DNA from: Actinomadura hallensis
GTDB taxonomy: Bacteria > Actinomycetota > Actinomycetes > Streptosporangiales > Streptosporangiaceae
Reading direction: 5' to 3'
Length of the DNA: 64,000 bases
NCBI RefSeq assembly: GCF_006716765.1
Contig: NZ_VFPO01000001.1
Coordinates: 5,456,001 to 5,520,000 of the forward strand
Part shown: positions 23,345 through 32,331 of the stretch, in pieces
How the letters are laid out: every line of letters starts with the position of its first letter
Numbering within the stretch: the stretch's first letter is position 1
Notes under the pieces: generated by a model
Databases searched by the model: none
The model's input: the letters and a program-made list of their open reading frames with translations, nothing else
Told to the model about the DNA's origin: nothing
Translations under genes and position numbers: made by a program

Positions 23345-24760
23345 TCAGCTGCGGGTCCAGCGCTGGTTGTCGCCGCCCCAGCAGGAGTAGATCTGGATCG
23401 GGGTGCCGTTGCCGCTGCCGGCGGCGTCCAGGCAGAGGCCGGACTGGACGCCGACGATGGATCCGTCGGAGTTCAGGGTCCACTTCTGGTTGTCGCCGCC
23501 CCAGCAGCTGTAGATCTGGACCCTGGCGCCGTTGCCGGTCCCTGCGGCGTCCAGGCACTTGTCGCCGTAGACCCTGAGCTCGCCCGCTGCGGTGTGCTCC
23601 CACTGCTGGTTCGTGCCGCCATGGCAGTCCCACAGCTGGAGCTGCGTCCCGTCGGACGTGCTCCCGTTGGGCACGTCGAGGCACCGGCCGGACTCGACGC
23701 CCCTGATCGTCCCGCCCTCGGGGGGAGGCTCGGAGGTGCCGCCGTTGAGGGCGTTGAGCACCGAGGTGTAGGCGGCCTTCTTGTTGCCGTTGCCGTCGAA
23801 CAGCAGCGGCGTCTGCTCCGAGCGCCAGGAGTCGGTGTCGCGCACGCCCCAGACGGTGATGCCGAGGCAGCGCTCAACCGCCAGGCAGTCGTTGACCACG
23901 TTGGCGTAGGTCGTGGGCGAGGCGCCCTGGACGTCCAGCTCGGTGATGGCCACGTCGACGCCGAGGGCGGCGAAGCTCTGCAGGGTGGTGCGGAAGTTGC
24001 TGTCGTACGGGCTGCCGCTGTTGAAGTGGGACTGGAAGCCGACGCAGTCGATGGGCACGCCGCGCTGCTTGAAGTCGCGCACCATGTTGTACACGGCCTG
24101 CGTCTTCGCCCAGTTCCAGTTCTCGATGTTGTAGTCGTTGTAGCAGAGCTTGGCCGCCGGGTCGGCGGCGCGCGCGGTGCGGAACGCGACCTCGATCCAG
24201 TCGTTCCCGGTGCGCTGCAGGTTGGAGTCGCGGCGGGCCCCCGAGTTGCCGTCCTCGAAGGCCTCGTTCACGACGTCCCACTGGACGATCTTGCCCCGGT
24301 AGTGGGCCATGACGCCGTTGATGTGATCGATCATGGCTTGGCGCAGCGTGCCGCCGCTGAGGTTCCGCATCCAGTCGGGCTGCTGGGAGTGCCAGGCCAG
24401 CGTGTGGCCGCGCACCTCCTTGCCGTTCTGGACGGCCCAGTTGTAGACGCGGTCGGCGGCGGTGAAGTCGAACTGGCCGCGCCGGGGTTCGGTGGCGTCG
24501 ATCTTCATCTCGTTCTCGGCGGTCACGGAGTTGAACTCGCGGTTCGCGATCGTGGTGTACACCGAGTCGTTGAGCCTGCCCGAGGCGATCGCGACGCCGA
24601 AGTAGCGGCCGCTCTGCGCCGCCGCGGCGCCCAGCGTGCTCTCCGCCGCGGCGGCCGGGGCCGGCGCCGTCAGGGCCGCGGCCGCGCCGAGCGCTCCGAC
24701 GGCACCGGCGAAAAGGGCCCGCTTACGGAGCCCGAGTCTGGGCTTGGCGTTCGTACGCAC
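23345..24760 (-). CDS. Secreted GH10 endo-1,4-beta-xylanase with CBM13
   Basis: This 471-residue secreted xylanase hydrolyses internal xylan bonds. A signal peptide (about 1-40, with a twin arginine-like LRKRALF start and AAAA cleavage region) is followed by the GH10 barrel to about residue 345. The acid/base Glu166 lies in WDVVNEAFED and the nucleophile Glu274 in ITELDVQG. A ricin-type CBM13 follows, with repeated QxW units (NQQWEH, NQKWTL, NQRWTR). Size and order match streptomycete XlnA. The GTG start has GGAGG at seven bases; the longer frame has an implausible N-terminus. It is divergent from a GH62 gene across a 356-bp regulatory gap. Confidence 0.95.
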   Translation of the reverse strand: MRTNAKPRLGLRKRALFAGAVGALGAAAALTAPAPAAAAESTLGAAAAQSGRYFGVAIASGRLNDSVYTTIANREFNSVTAENEMKIDATEPRRGQFDFTAADRVYNWAVQNGKEVRGHTLAWHSQQPDWMRNLSGGTLRQAMIDHINGVMAHYRGKIVQWDVVNEAFEDGNSGARRDSNLQRTGNDWIEVAFRTARAADPAAKLCYNDYNIENWNWAKTQAVYNMVRDFKQRGVPIDCVGFQSHFNSGSPYDSNFRTTLQSFAALGVDVAITELDVQGASPTTYANVVNDCLAVERCLGITVWGVRDTDSWRSEQTPLLFDGNGNKKAAYTSVLNALNGGTSEPPPEGGTIRGVESGRCLDVPNGSTSDGTQLQLWDCHGGTNQQWEHTAAGELRVYGDKCLDAAGTGNGARVQIYSCWGGDNQKWTLNSDGSIVGVQSGLCLDAAGSGNGTPIQIYSCWGGDNQRWTRS

Positions 24761-24965
24761 GTCTGATCCTCCACGAAATGAGGGATGGGAGCACGGACGA
24801 GCCGTGCGACAGACGCCGCGTTCCCGGACGGGAACGCACGCACCACCCGGGCGTCGCGGACTCAGTGTGCGAGGCCTCGCAGTTCTCGTCAATACTTTCA
24901 AAAGGTTTCATCGTCCTTACCCCGGCCGGCGGAGATGTGTGCCGCTCCAGCAGGGGACTTGCGCT

Positions 24966-24977
24966 CGAAATTTTTCG
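24966..24977. promoter_or_regulatory. CGAAA-N2-TTTCG inverted repeat, xylanase-box-like
   Basis: This perfect 5-bp inverted repeat resembles the CGAAA/TTTCG element that I recall upstream of streptomycete xylanase genes. It is 206 bases upstream of the xylanase start and 140 bases upstream of the GH62 start. A further GAAA/CTTTC-rich stretch lies at 24895-24910 nearer the xylanase. Confidence 0.45.
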
Positions 24978-25078
24978 GAGACGCCGGGTCTTGACGGCGC
25001 CGCGCCGCTCGTATTTACTCCGGGGCCACCACCACCCCGCCGATCCCCCGACAGAAAGAAGGTTCCGCCAGGCCGAGA

Positions 25079-25094
25079 ATGTTAGCGCTAACAT
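25079..25094. promoter_or_regulatory. LacI-family operator candidate upstream of GH62 gene
   Basis: ATGTTAGCGCTAACAT is a perfect 16-bp palindrome with the central CG-containing core typical of LacI-family sugar repressors. It lies 22 bases before the GH62 start codon, where a bound repressor would block initiation. No LacI-family gene is in the window. Confidence 0.65.
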
Positions 25095-25116
25095 CAACGC
25101 CGAAGGGAAGAAACCC

Positions 25117-26565
25117 ATGTTGAGGACCGGTGCGGCGATACTGGCATCGCTCCTGCTCTCGGTGCTCCTGTCCGTGATCAGCGCACTACCGGCCCAGGCC
25201 GCGACCGTGGACGAGAACAAGTGGTACGTCCTCGTCAACCGCAACAGCGGCAAGGCCCTCGACGTCTACAACCTGGCGACCGGCGACGGCGCCCGCATCA
25301 CCCAGTGGACCAGGAACGATCAGAACCAGCAGCAGTGGCGGTTCGTCGACTCCGGCGGCGGCTACTACCGCATCCAGTCCCGCCACTCCGGCAAGGTGCT
25401 GGACGTCTACAACTTCTCCACGGCGAACGGCGCCCAGATCGTCCAGTGGTCCGACCTGAACGGCACCAACCAGCAGTGGCGGCTCGCCGACAGCTCCGAC
25501 GGCCACGTCAGGTTCATCTCACGCCACAGCAACAAGGCCCTCGAAGTCCAGGGCGGCTCCACCGCCGACGGCGCGAACATCGTCCAGTACGACGACTGGG
25601 GCGGAGCCAACCAGCAATGGCGGCTCGTCGAGGTCGGCGGCGGGCAACCCGGACCGTCCTGCGATCTCCCGTCGACATACCGCTGGACGTCGACGGGACC
25701 ACTGGCACAACCCAAACCGGGCTGGGTCTCGCTCAAGGACTTCACCGTCGCCCCCTACAACGGCCGTCATCTCGTCTATGCGACGACGCACGACACCGGG
25801 ACGAGGTGGGGGTCGATGAACTTCGGCCTGTTCAGCGACTGGTCGGAGATGGGGTCCGTCAGCCAGAACACCATGTCGAATTCCACCGTCGCTCCCACCC
25901 TCTTCTATTTCGCCCCCAAGAACATCTGGGTGCTCGCCTACCAGTGGGGCGGGACCGCCTTCTCCTACCGCACGTCGAACAACCCCGCCGACCCGAACGG
26001 CTGGTCATCGGAGCAGGTGCTCTTCTCCGGGAGCATCTCCGACTCCGCGACCGGTCCCATCGACCAGACGGTCATCGGCGACGACACGAACATGTACCTC
26101 TTCTTCGCCGGTGACAACGGCAGGATCTACCGGGCGAGCATGCCGATCGGCAATTTCCCCGGCAGCTTCGGCTCGTCCTCCACGGTGATCATGAGCGACA
26201 CCACGAACAACCTGTTCGAAGGCGTCCAGGTCTACAAGCTCAAGGACCAGAACCGCTACCTCATGATCGTCGAGGCGATCGGCTCCCAGGGCCGCTACTT
26301 CCGCTCCTTCACCGCCACCAGCCTGAACGGCTCGTGGACGCCGCAGGCCGCGACCGAGGGCAACCCCTTCGCCGGCAAGGCCAACAGCGGCGCCACCTGG
26401 ACCAACGACATCAGCCACGGCGAACTGATCCGCACCGGCGCCGACCAGACCTTCACCGTCGACCCCTGCAACCTGCAACTGCTCTACCAGGGCCGCAGCC
26501 CCGACTCCGGCGGCGACTACGGCCTCCTGCCCTACCGCCCAGGCCTACTGACCCTGCAACGCTGA
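25117..26565 (+). CDS. Secreted GH62 alpha-L-arabinofuranosidase with N-terminal CBM13
   Basis: This 482-residue secreted enzyme removes arabinose side chains from arabinoxylan. A signal peptide ends at PAQAA (about residue 29). A ricin-type lectin domain (about 32-178) has three QQWR repeats. The GH62 five-bladed propeller (about 185-482) contains CDLPSTYRW and LKDFTVAPYNGRHLVYATTHD, whose Asp is the likely base. GPIDQTVIGDD and the late NNLFEGVQVYKLK supply the other carboxylates. It works together with the divergent GH10 xylanase. The start ATG has GAAGGGAAG upstream and a palindromic operator candidate just ahead, so induction by xylan breakdown products is likely. Confidence 0.95.
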   Translation: MLRTGAAILASLLLSVLLSVISALPAQAATVDENKWYVLVNRNSGKALDVYNLATGDGARITQWTRNDQNQQQWRFVDSGGGYYRIQSRHSGKVLDVYNFSTANGAQIVQWSDLNGTNQQWRLADSSDGHVRFISRHSNKALEVQGGSTADGANIVQYDDWGGANQQWRLVEVGGGQPGPSCDLPSTYRWTSTGPLAQPKPGWVSLKDFTVAPYNGRHLVYATTHDTGTRWGSMNFGLFSDWSEMGSVSQNTMSNSTVAPTLFYFAPKNIWVLAYQWGGTAFSYRTSNNPADPNGWSSEQVLFSGSISDSATGPIDQTVIGDDTNMYLFFAGDNGRIYRASMPIGNFPGSFGSSSTVIMSDTTNNLFEGVQVYKLKDQNRYLMIVEAIGSQGRYFRSFTATSLNGSWTPQAATEGNPFAGKANSGATWTNDISHGELIRTGADQTFTVDPCNLQLLYQGRSPDSGGDYGLLPYRPGLLTLQR

Positions 26566-26573
26566 CCGTCTCC

Positions 26574-26609
26574 GAGGGTGTGGGCGACCGCTCGGCCGCC
26601 CGCACCCTC
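26574..26609 (+). terminator. Terminator of the GH62 gene
   Basis: GAGGGTGTGGGCG and CGCCCGCACCCTC form a 13-bp stem with one G-T pair and a 10-base loop, starting nine bases after the GH62 stop. Confidence 0.8.
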
Positions 26610-26732
26610 CGGGACACCGAACCGTTTCACGCGTCCTCGTCACCGTTCACCGCACGCATGACCCGACCGATCTGCGCCTCCTCGGCCTTCCCCCATACGC
26701 GCGCCGTGGAGGACGTCAGCCCATGGCCGGGT

Positions 26733-27323
26733 TCACCACAAAGCGTCTCGGACGTATGGGCGTGCCCAGAGGGCCGCTTGCAAGGTGACCGCCTTGAACC
26801 ATGCCTGGTGCATAGCCTCCACCTGGTCGCTGCTGTGCCCCTTCTTGGCGAGGAAGTCCCGCATGGTGGCGGTGATCGGGTAGACGAAGGCGATGATGTA
26901 GCGCAGCGGGATGTTGTCCACCGAGTCCACGCCGTCGACCGTGTTCTTCTTCTGCGGAGTGTGGCGCAGGGCGATCTCTTCCTGGTAGTCCAGCCAGGTC
27001 TGGTCGTATGGACGGCGGCATGTGTCGAGGATCCATTGGGCGAAGCGCTGCCGCACCCGGTCCAGGTACTCCTGGATCGGCTCCCCGTCCGGGGTGGAGA
27101 AGTAGGCCAGCAGGTGGGGATGGCCGCCCACGAACCCGTACCAGACGTCGAGCACGTCCTCGACCTGGTCTTCGAGCACGTCGCCCGCCAGCCGCAGCGC
27201 CTGCTCGTCGTCATCGGTGAACATCACGGTGGCCTTGAGCTTCTCCAGCTCGTCCAGCCCCACCGGCGACTTGGCCGACTCGTCGCTGCCGTACGTGTAG
27301 CCGGGAATCGTGGTCGTGCGCAT
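26733..27323 (-). CDS. Protoglobin-domain haem protein
   Basis: The 196-residue protein is a stand-alone protoglobin, matching the archetypal archaeal and bacterial protoglobins in length. The diagnostic N-terminus TTIPGYTYG is present. The globin core follows, with YFSTPDGEPIQEYLDRVRQRFAQWILD and TWLDYQEEIALRHTPQKKN, where the His of ALRHTP is the likely proximal haem ligand. No output domain is attached, so it is a gas-binding or chemistry-performing globin (O2, CO, NO), not a sensor kinase or cyclase. The ATG at 27323 is chosen because GGGGAG lies nine bases ahead. Confidence 0.9.
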   Translation of the reverse strand: MRTTTIPGYTYGSDESAKSPVGLDELEKLKATVMFTDDDEQALRLAGDVLEDQVEDVLDVWYGFVGGHPHLLAYFSTPDGEPIQEYLDRVRQRFAQWILDTCRRPYDQTWLDYQEEIALRHTPQKKNTVDGVDSVDNIPLRYIIAFVYPITATMRDFLAKKGHSSDQVEAMHQAWFKAVTLQAALWARPYVRDALW

Positions 27324-27390
27324 CCTGATCATCTCCCCCCGTGTCCCCTCGGTGATGTCCTGCCGCGGCGGCTTTAACCACGGGCCGAGA

Positions 27391-27536
27391 CCGGGGCGGA
27401 GGCGCCGTTCCCTTCCGAACGGGCCCGCCGGGCCGGAGCGACGATCGTCACCGAACCCGGGCAGCGGCCCTGGGGCTACGCGGGCGCGTTCACCGACCCC
27501 GACGGCCACCTGTGGATGGTGACCACGCACCCCTGA
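27391..27536 (+). pseudogene. C-terminal remnant of a VOC/glyoxalase-like gene
   Basis: This short plus-strand frame encodes ARRAGATIVTEP followed by PWGYAGAFTDPDGHLWMV and a stop at 27536. GYxGxFxDPDGHLWxV is the classic last strand of a VOC-domain half. There is no start or N-terminal half, and the upstream bases are the promoter of the protoglobin gene. It is best read as a gene relic. Confidence 0.55.
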
Positions 27537-27545
27537 CCGGCGCTC

Positions 27546-28709
27546 TCACCGGCGCCGCGACCCGCTCGCCGGACGTCCTCCCGGCTTCTCCCCCGGCAGG
27601 TCTCCCCGTGTGCCGCTGGGAAGCCGGATCGTGACGACGAGGCCCCCGGCGGGGCGCGGAGTGAGGTCGAGGGTCCCGTCATGGGCGCGGACGATGCTGT
27701 GCACGATCGCCAGCCCGAGACCGACGCCGGCGTGCTCATCGGTGCGTATGCGCTGGTCTCCGCGCTGGAACGGCTCGGTGATCGTCGCCACCAGGTCCGG
27801 TGAGACCGGCCGTCCGGTGTTCTCGACCCGCAGCACGCCCTCGTCCCGCCGTGCCTCGGTGTGGACCGTCACGGTGCCCCCGGAAGGGAGGTTGTGGACG
27901 ACGGCGTTCTGAACGAGGTTGGTCACCATCCGCAGGAGGAGTTCCCCGGAGCCGAGGACCCGCGCCTCCTCACCGGTGACCTCCAGCGTGATCCGCCGCC
28001 TCTCGGCCTGCGGAAGCAGCGTCTCGGCGGCCTCCTCGGCGAGGAGGGACAGGTCGACCGCTTCGCGGGTGAAGTTCTTGGTGCCGGCGCGGCTGAGCAG
28101 CAGGAGCGCCTCGGTGAGGTCGATCGCCCGCGTGTTGATCGTGTGGAGGCGTTCGACGAGTTCGTCCCGCCGCCGTGCGGGGTCGTCGCGGGCGGCGTCG
28201 AGGAGGCTCTTCGAGACGGCCAGCGGGGTGCGGAGTTCGTGGGAGGCGTTCGCGGCGAACCTCTCCTGCTCGGCGACGTGCGTTTCGAGCCGGTCGAGCA
28301 TCGCGTCGAACACGTCGGCGAGCTCGCGGAACTCGTCCTCCCGGCCGTGCAGCCGGATCCGGTGCGACAGCGATCCCTTCGCGGCCGTCCGCGCCGCCTC
28401 CGCGATCCGGTTGAGGGGCGCGAGCATCCGGCCGGCGAGGAACCAGCCTCCCAGGAGGCCGAACACCAGGAGGAAGGCCAGCGCCGCGCCCGCGGCGGGG
28501 GCGAACCCCCGCAGGAGGTCGGAGCGGTTCGGCCCGGTGATGACCACGGCCCCGAACCGCTCCTGGATGCGTCCCGGGTCCACCTCGGGCAGCCAGCGCA
28601 GGACGAAGACCCAGACCACGGCCAGCATGAGAGTGCCCGCCAGCAGGAGGAAGCCCGCGTAGCTGAGGGTGAGCTTCAGCCGGGCGCTGAGCCCTGGACG
28701 TCTATTCAT
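27546..28709 (-). CDS. Sensor histidine kinase, VanS-like
   Basis: The 387-residue kinase has two membrane helices (about 12-36 and 68-92) enclosing a short extracytoplasmic loop of some 30 residues. A HAMP domain (LAGRMLAPLNRIAEAARTAAKG) precedes the dimerisation helix with the phospho-accepting His in FAANASHELRTPLAVSK. The HATPase domain carries the N-box NLVQNAVVHN and the G-box GVGLGLAIVHSIVRAHDG. The small sensor loop resembles VanS-type kinases. It overlaps its response regulator by eight bases. The next genes, across a divergent promoter, encode a M15 peptidase and a VanJ homologue, so a cell-wall signal is likely. Confidence 0.9.
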   Translation of the reverse strand: MNRRPGLSARLKLTLSYAGFLLLAGTLMLAVVWVFVLRWLPEVDPGRIQERFGAVVITGPNRSDLLRGFAPAAGAALAFLLVFGLLGGWFLAGRMLAPLNRIAEAARTAAKGSLSHRIRLHGREDEFRELADVFDAMLDRLETHVAEQERFAANASHELRTPLAVSKSLLDAARDDPARRRDELVERLHTINTRAIDLTEALLLLSRAGTKNFTREAVDLSLLAEEAAETLLPQAERRRITLEVTGEEARVLGSGELLLRMVTNLVQNAVVHNLPSGGTVTVHTEARRDEGVLRVENTGRPVSPDLVATITEPFQRGDQRIRTDEHAGVGLGLAIVHSIVRAHDGTLDLTPRPAGGLVVTIRLPSGTRGDLPGEKPGGRPASGSRRR

Positions 28710-29382
28710 CGGTGCGATCCGTGCCGGTGTCGATGCGGTAGCCGACGCCGGGCACCGTGGCGATCAGCCACGGTTCGCCCAGTCTCTTGCGCAACGCGGA
28801 GACCGTGATGCGCACGGCGTTGGTGAAGGGGTCGGCGTTGGCGTCCCAAGCGCGCTCCAGCAGCTCCTCGGAGCTGACGACACCGCCCTCCGCGGCGACG
28901 AGGACCTCCAGCACGGCGAACTGCTTCCGGGTGAGCGCGACATAACGCCCGTCCCGGAACACCTCCCGGCGGAAGGGATCGAGCCGCAGGCCCGCGATCT
29001 CCCGCACCGGCGGCCGCGCGTGCGCGCGCCGGCGGGCCAGGGCCCGCAGCCGCAGCACGAGCTCGCGCAGGTCGAACGGCTTGGTGAGGTAGTCGTCGGC
29101 GCCCAGCCGGAACCCCGAGGCCTTGTCGTCGATCCGGTCGGCCGCGGTGAGCATCAGAATCGGCATGCCGCTGCCGGACGCGACGATGCGCTCGGCGATC
29201 TCGTCACCGGACGGCCCTGGGATGTCGCGGTCGAGGACGGCGATGTCGTAGGAGTTGACGTCCAGCAGTTCCAGCGCCGTGTCGCCGTCCAGCGCGAGGT
29301 CGGCCGCGATCGCCTCCCGCCGGAGACCGTCGCGGACGGCCTCCGCCAGCATGGGTTCATCCTCGACGATCAGCACCCTCAT
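28702..29382 (-). CDS. OmpR-family response regulator, VanR-like
   Basis: The 226-residue regulator has a receiver domain (1-120) with the acidic pocket VEDEP, phospho-accepting Asp51 in AVLDRDIPG, and the conserved Lys in DDYLTKPFDL. The C-terminal winged helix (about 130-222) ends in TVPGVGYRID. It is the partner of the overlapping kinase gene. Probable targets are the divergent M15 peptidase and VanJ-like genes; the gap between holds a 7-bp inverted repeat. Confidence 0.92.
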   Translation of the reverse strand: MRVLIVEDEPMLAEAVRDGLRREAIAADLALDGDTALELLDVNSYDIAVLDRDIPGPSGDEIAERIVASGSGMPILMLTAADRIDDKASGFRLGADDYLTKPFDLRELVLRLRALARRRAHARPPVREIAGLRLDPFRREVFRDGRYVALTRKQFAVLEVLVAAEGGVVSSEELLERAWDANADPFTNAVRITVSALRKRLGEPWLIATVPGVGYRIDTGTDRTDE

Positions 29383-29415
29383 GCTCTCGATGCTAGGAGC
29401 CGGTGCATATCGTCC

Positions 29416-29437
29416 GCGTATGGAAAACCGCATACGC
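29416..29437. promoter_or_regulatory. Inverted repeat in the vanR-like/M15 divergent gap
   Basis: GCGTATG-N8-CATACGC is a perfect 7-bp dyad in the 88-bp gap between the divergent response-regulator and peptidase genes. It is a candidate site for the response regulator, although OmpR-type proteins more often bind direct repeats. Confidence 0.5.
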
Positions 29438-29470
29438 TGCGGCAACACCATCCCGCCTTGACTGGGCGGC

Positions 29471-30157
29471 ATGTATCCGTCTCGTCCATCGGCGCGGCCG
29501 AAGACCCGCCGGACAGTCCGTCTCCTCGCCCTCGGGCTGATGATCTTCCTGGCCGCGGTCGCCGCGGCTTTCGGCCACCGGTCGCGGGATGGCGCTTCGC
29601 CTCCGCCCGAAGCCCTGTGGTCCTCGTCTCCGGCGTCGCCCTCGCCCTCACCGACTTCGGAAGCACCGCCCTCGAAGACACCGCCCAAGCGCCGGGCTGA
29701 GCTCGGTGTGGCCGACGGCGTCGTCCCCTACGGTGTGACGGTCTTCGACGACACGGTCCCGGCCGTGACGAACCTCGATCCGGACCTCCTCGCGGCCCTC
29801 CGCCGTGCAGCGACCGACGCCGCTCACGAGGGGATCGAGTTCTACGTCAACAGCGGCTGGCGCTCGGCGAAGTACCAGGACAGCCTGTTCCGCCGGGCGG
29901 TCTCCGAGTACGGGTCCGAGGCCGCCGCCACCCGCTGGGTGGCCACCGCGGAGACGTCCCTCCACGTGGCAGGAGAGGCCGCCGACATCGGCCACTCCGA
30001 CGCCACGTCGTGGCTGTCCGGGCACGGCGCCCGGTACGGCCTGTGCCAGATCTACCGGAACGAGCCCTGGCACTACGAGCTGCGGCCCGACGCCGTCCAG
30101 CGCGGCTGCCCCCGCATGTACGCCGACCCCGCCCACGACCCCAGGATGCGCCGGTGA
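29471..30157 (+). CDS. M15-family D-Ala-D-Ala carboxypeptidase/dipeptidase, membrane-anchored
   Basis: The 228-residue protein has a basic N-terminus, one membrane helix (LLALGLMIFLAAVAAAF) and a serine/proline linker. A VanX/VanY-like catalytic domain follows: NSGWRSAKYQ, the zinc-binding SLHVAGEAADIG, and EPWHYEL. It should act outside the membrane on D-Ala-D-Ala termini of peptidoglycan precursors, removing the target of glycopeptides. Its stop overlaps the start of the VanJ-like gene as GTGA. It differs from the M15 gene at 15331, which lies in another context. Confidence 0.88.
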   Translation: MYPSRPSARPKTRRTVRLLALGLMIFLAAVAAAFGHRSRDGASPPPEALWSSSPASPSPSPTSEAPPSKTPPKRRAELGVADGVVPYGVTVFDDTVPAVTNLDPDLLAALRRAATDAAHEGIEFYVNSGWRSAKYQDSLFRRAVSEYGSEAAATRWVATAETSLHVAGEAADIGHSDATSWLSGHGARYGLCQIYRNEPWHYELRPDAVQRGCPRMYADPAHDPRMRR

Positions 30158-31254
30158 CCACCAGCGAGCGAGCACAGACGATGACACAGCCGGACACGGT
30201 GGAGAACGGTCGGGACGAGGCCGGCGACCCGGGGCCGCGCACCGGCTCCCATGCCCTGGACGCGGGCATTCGCGCCGTCCTTCGGCCGGAGCCCTGGAGG
30301 CGCGGCCTGATCGTGGCGGCCCTGGCCGTCCTGCTGGGCCTGCTCATCGCGCTGCACGCGATGATCCCGAACCGGATCGGGAACCTCGGCAGCCTGGTGG
30401 AGACCTTCCTGCCGTGGTTCGGCCTGCTCATACCAGTACTGCTGGCCGGGGCGCTGTGGCGCCGCTCCGCGTCCGCAACGGCCGCCTTGCTGCTCCCGGT
30501 CATGGCCTGGCTGAACCTCTTCGGCGGGCACCTCCTCGACAAGTCCACCTCGGGCGGCGACCTCACCGTGACCAGCCACAACGTCGGCGCCGTCAACCCC
30601 GAACCGGCCCGCACCGCCCGCGCCCTCGCCGCCTCCGACGCCGACGTACTGGCCCTGCAAGAACTGACCCGACAGACCAGAGCCACCTACGAAAGAGAAC
30701 TAGCCGCGGCGTACCCGCACCACACCGTCCAGGGCACAGTCGGCCTGTGGAGCAAACTCCCCCTCTCGAACACCCACCCGGTCGACATCCAGATGGACTA
30801 CGGCCCATTGGCGGCCACCAAGCCGGCCGCCACCAAGATGAGCTACAACCGTGCACTCCGCACCACAGTGACCACAGACCAAGGCCCACTGGCGGTATAC
30901 GTGGCCCACCTGGGATCCGCGCGAGTGAACCCCAGGGCAGGCTTCTGGACGACCCACCGCGACAGAGGCGCGAAGGCCCTGGCCGAGGCCATCGCCGCCG
31001 AACCGAACGAACGAGTGGTGCTCCTAGCCGACCTGAACGGCTCCCTGAACGACCGCGCGTTCAACGACATCACCGCACAACTGCGCTCAACTCATGACGC
31101 AGCCGGAACCGGCTTCCACTTCACCTGGCCGGCAAAGTTCCCCCTGATACGAATAGACCACATCCTGACCCGCGGCGTAACCCCGAAAAGCGCAAGCGTC
31201 CTCCCACCAACCCCCAGCGACCACCGCCCAATAACAACCGCAATAACCTGGTGA
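30154..31254 (+). CDS. vanJ: VanJ-like membrane protein with endonuclease/exonuclease/phosphatase domain
   Basis: The 366-residue protein has three membrane helices (about 60-80, 95-112 and 115-130). An extracytoplasmic EEP domain follows with all the metal and catalytic motifs: SHNVGAVN, DVLALQELT, LLADLNGSLND, DHIL and SDHRPITT. This architecture is that of Streptomyces VanJ, which confers teicoplanin resistance, probably by acting on a lipid-linked pyrophosphate. The GTG start is chosen because it overlaps the previous stop as GTGA and has AGGA eight bases ahead. An ATG nine codons later is the alternative. Codon use in the last 200 codons is richer in A at third positions than its neighbours. 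Confidence 0.85.
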   Translation: MTTSERAQTMTQPDTVENGRDEAGDPGPRTGSHALDAGIRAVLRPEPWRRGLIVAALAVLLGLLIALHAMIPNRIGNLGSLVETFLPWFGLLIPVLLAGALWRRSASATAALLLPVMAWLNLFGGHLLDKSTSGGDLTVTSHNVGAVNPEPARTARALAASDADVLALQELTRQTRATYERELAAAYPHHTVQGTVGLWSKLPLSNTHPVDIQMDYGPLAATKPAATKMSYNRALRTTVTTDQGPLAVYVAHLGSARVNPRAGFWTTHRDRGAKALAEAIAAEPNERVVLLADLNGSLNDRAFNDITAQLRSTHDAAGTGFHFTWPAKFPLIRIDHILTRGVTPKSASVLPPTPSDHRPITTAITW

Positions 31255-31744
31255 CGCCCACAATAGGAGGGCACCCCACGCACTCCGGCCGGACAGTGCC
31301 CGACGCATACCCGTGGTGTTGTCATCAAAGACCATCTCGATCGACGGTCGTCTGACCGTCACCGGACTCGGGTAGCACATCGATGTCGATGCGGGGCGCT
31401 TGACCGAGATCAACGTCTCCGCGTTCGCCCGCTGGGGATTCGGCCTCGCCCGGTTCCACTGGCCCGGTGGAGGATTCTGGATGCGGCAGAGACTGGCCTA
31501 CCTCCCGAACCCACGTCGCCGGTTCAGCGAAAGCGGCGCCTCCTCAAACGTCTCGGAGGGCTTTCGAGATTTGGTGCACCGCCTGCATCTGATCAATCCA
31601 CCGATGAAGATTCAAGGCGTCGCACCACCGACCTGGGCCCTCCGAAACCCCACCCCCCAAACCACCCACACCCCACTGACCAGCAGCACCTCTGACGCCG
31701 AGGGCAAGGGGTCACGCCAGTTTGAGCGCGGCCTCAATGCCCTT
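31255..31744. other. Gene-free, degraded interval
   Basis: These 490 bases hold no complete gene. On the minus strand around 31550-31650 a short frame reads WCDALNLHRWIDQM and onward to a stop, with codon bias like a gene end, but I cannot identify it and no start is present. The interval marks the left edge of a strip rich in fragments. Confidence 0.4.
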
Positions 31745-32120
31745 CTACGGGGCAGCGCCGCCCTCCGGCGCACACAGCTCCCGGAACGCCTCGTTCAGCT
31801 CGGCCGCCTCGGAAACGCCGTGGGCCTGCACGGCGGTGATGACCTCCGCCGCGCGCCAGTAGTTCGACGGCACCAGGCGCCCGCTCGTCACCGCCTCCAG
31901 GGCCGTGTGCGCCGCCTCGTCCGGTTGGTCGGCAGCCAGCAGCACGAGCGCAAGGTCGAGTCGCGCGGACGCCGCACGGCGGGGCCGGGCGGGGCCGACG
32001 GACGGCCGCTCCAAGCGAGCCAGCACCCCGCGCGCGTACGGCTCGGCCGCCGGGTCTCCCACCCATGCGAGGGTCGTGGCCGACCCGCCCCCGACGATCC
32101 CACGCGGCATCGTGCACTGG
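31745..32120 (-). pseudogene. C-terminal fragment of an XRE/TPR-type regulator
   Basis: The frame encodes DPAAEPYARGVLARLERP, SARLDLALVLLAADQPDEAAHTALEAV and VPSNYWRAAEVITAV before its stop. These are typical of the TPR-like C-terminal half of actinomycete helix-turn-helix regulators. The N-terminal DNA-binding half is missing: the frame upstream of about 32120 no longer resembles the family. The break is therefore close to the neighbouring fragmentary sequence and the IS3 element. Confidence 0.55.
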
Positions 32121-32331
32121 CACGGCCAGGTCACCGGGTCATGGTGGGCGTCGCCGCCAAGGACCCCCGCGGGCTCATCCCCGGCTGGGCGTTCGACCTG
32201 CTCACCGAGGACTTTCGCAAGAAGCACCACACGTCCCACGCCTACACCGACACGGATCCACCACCGGCCAGTGATGGACGAGGACTGAGGGGCCTCGCGT
32301 TTTCCGGACAGGGGCATGAGATCCGGAATTG

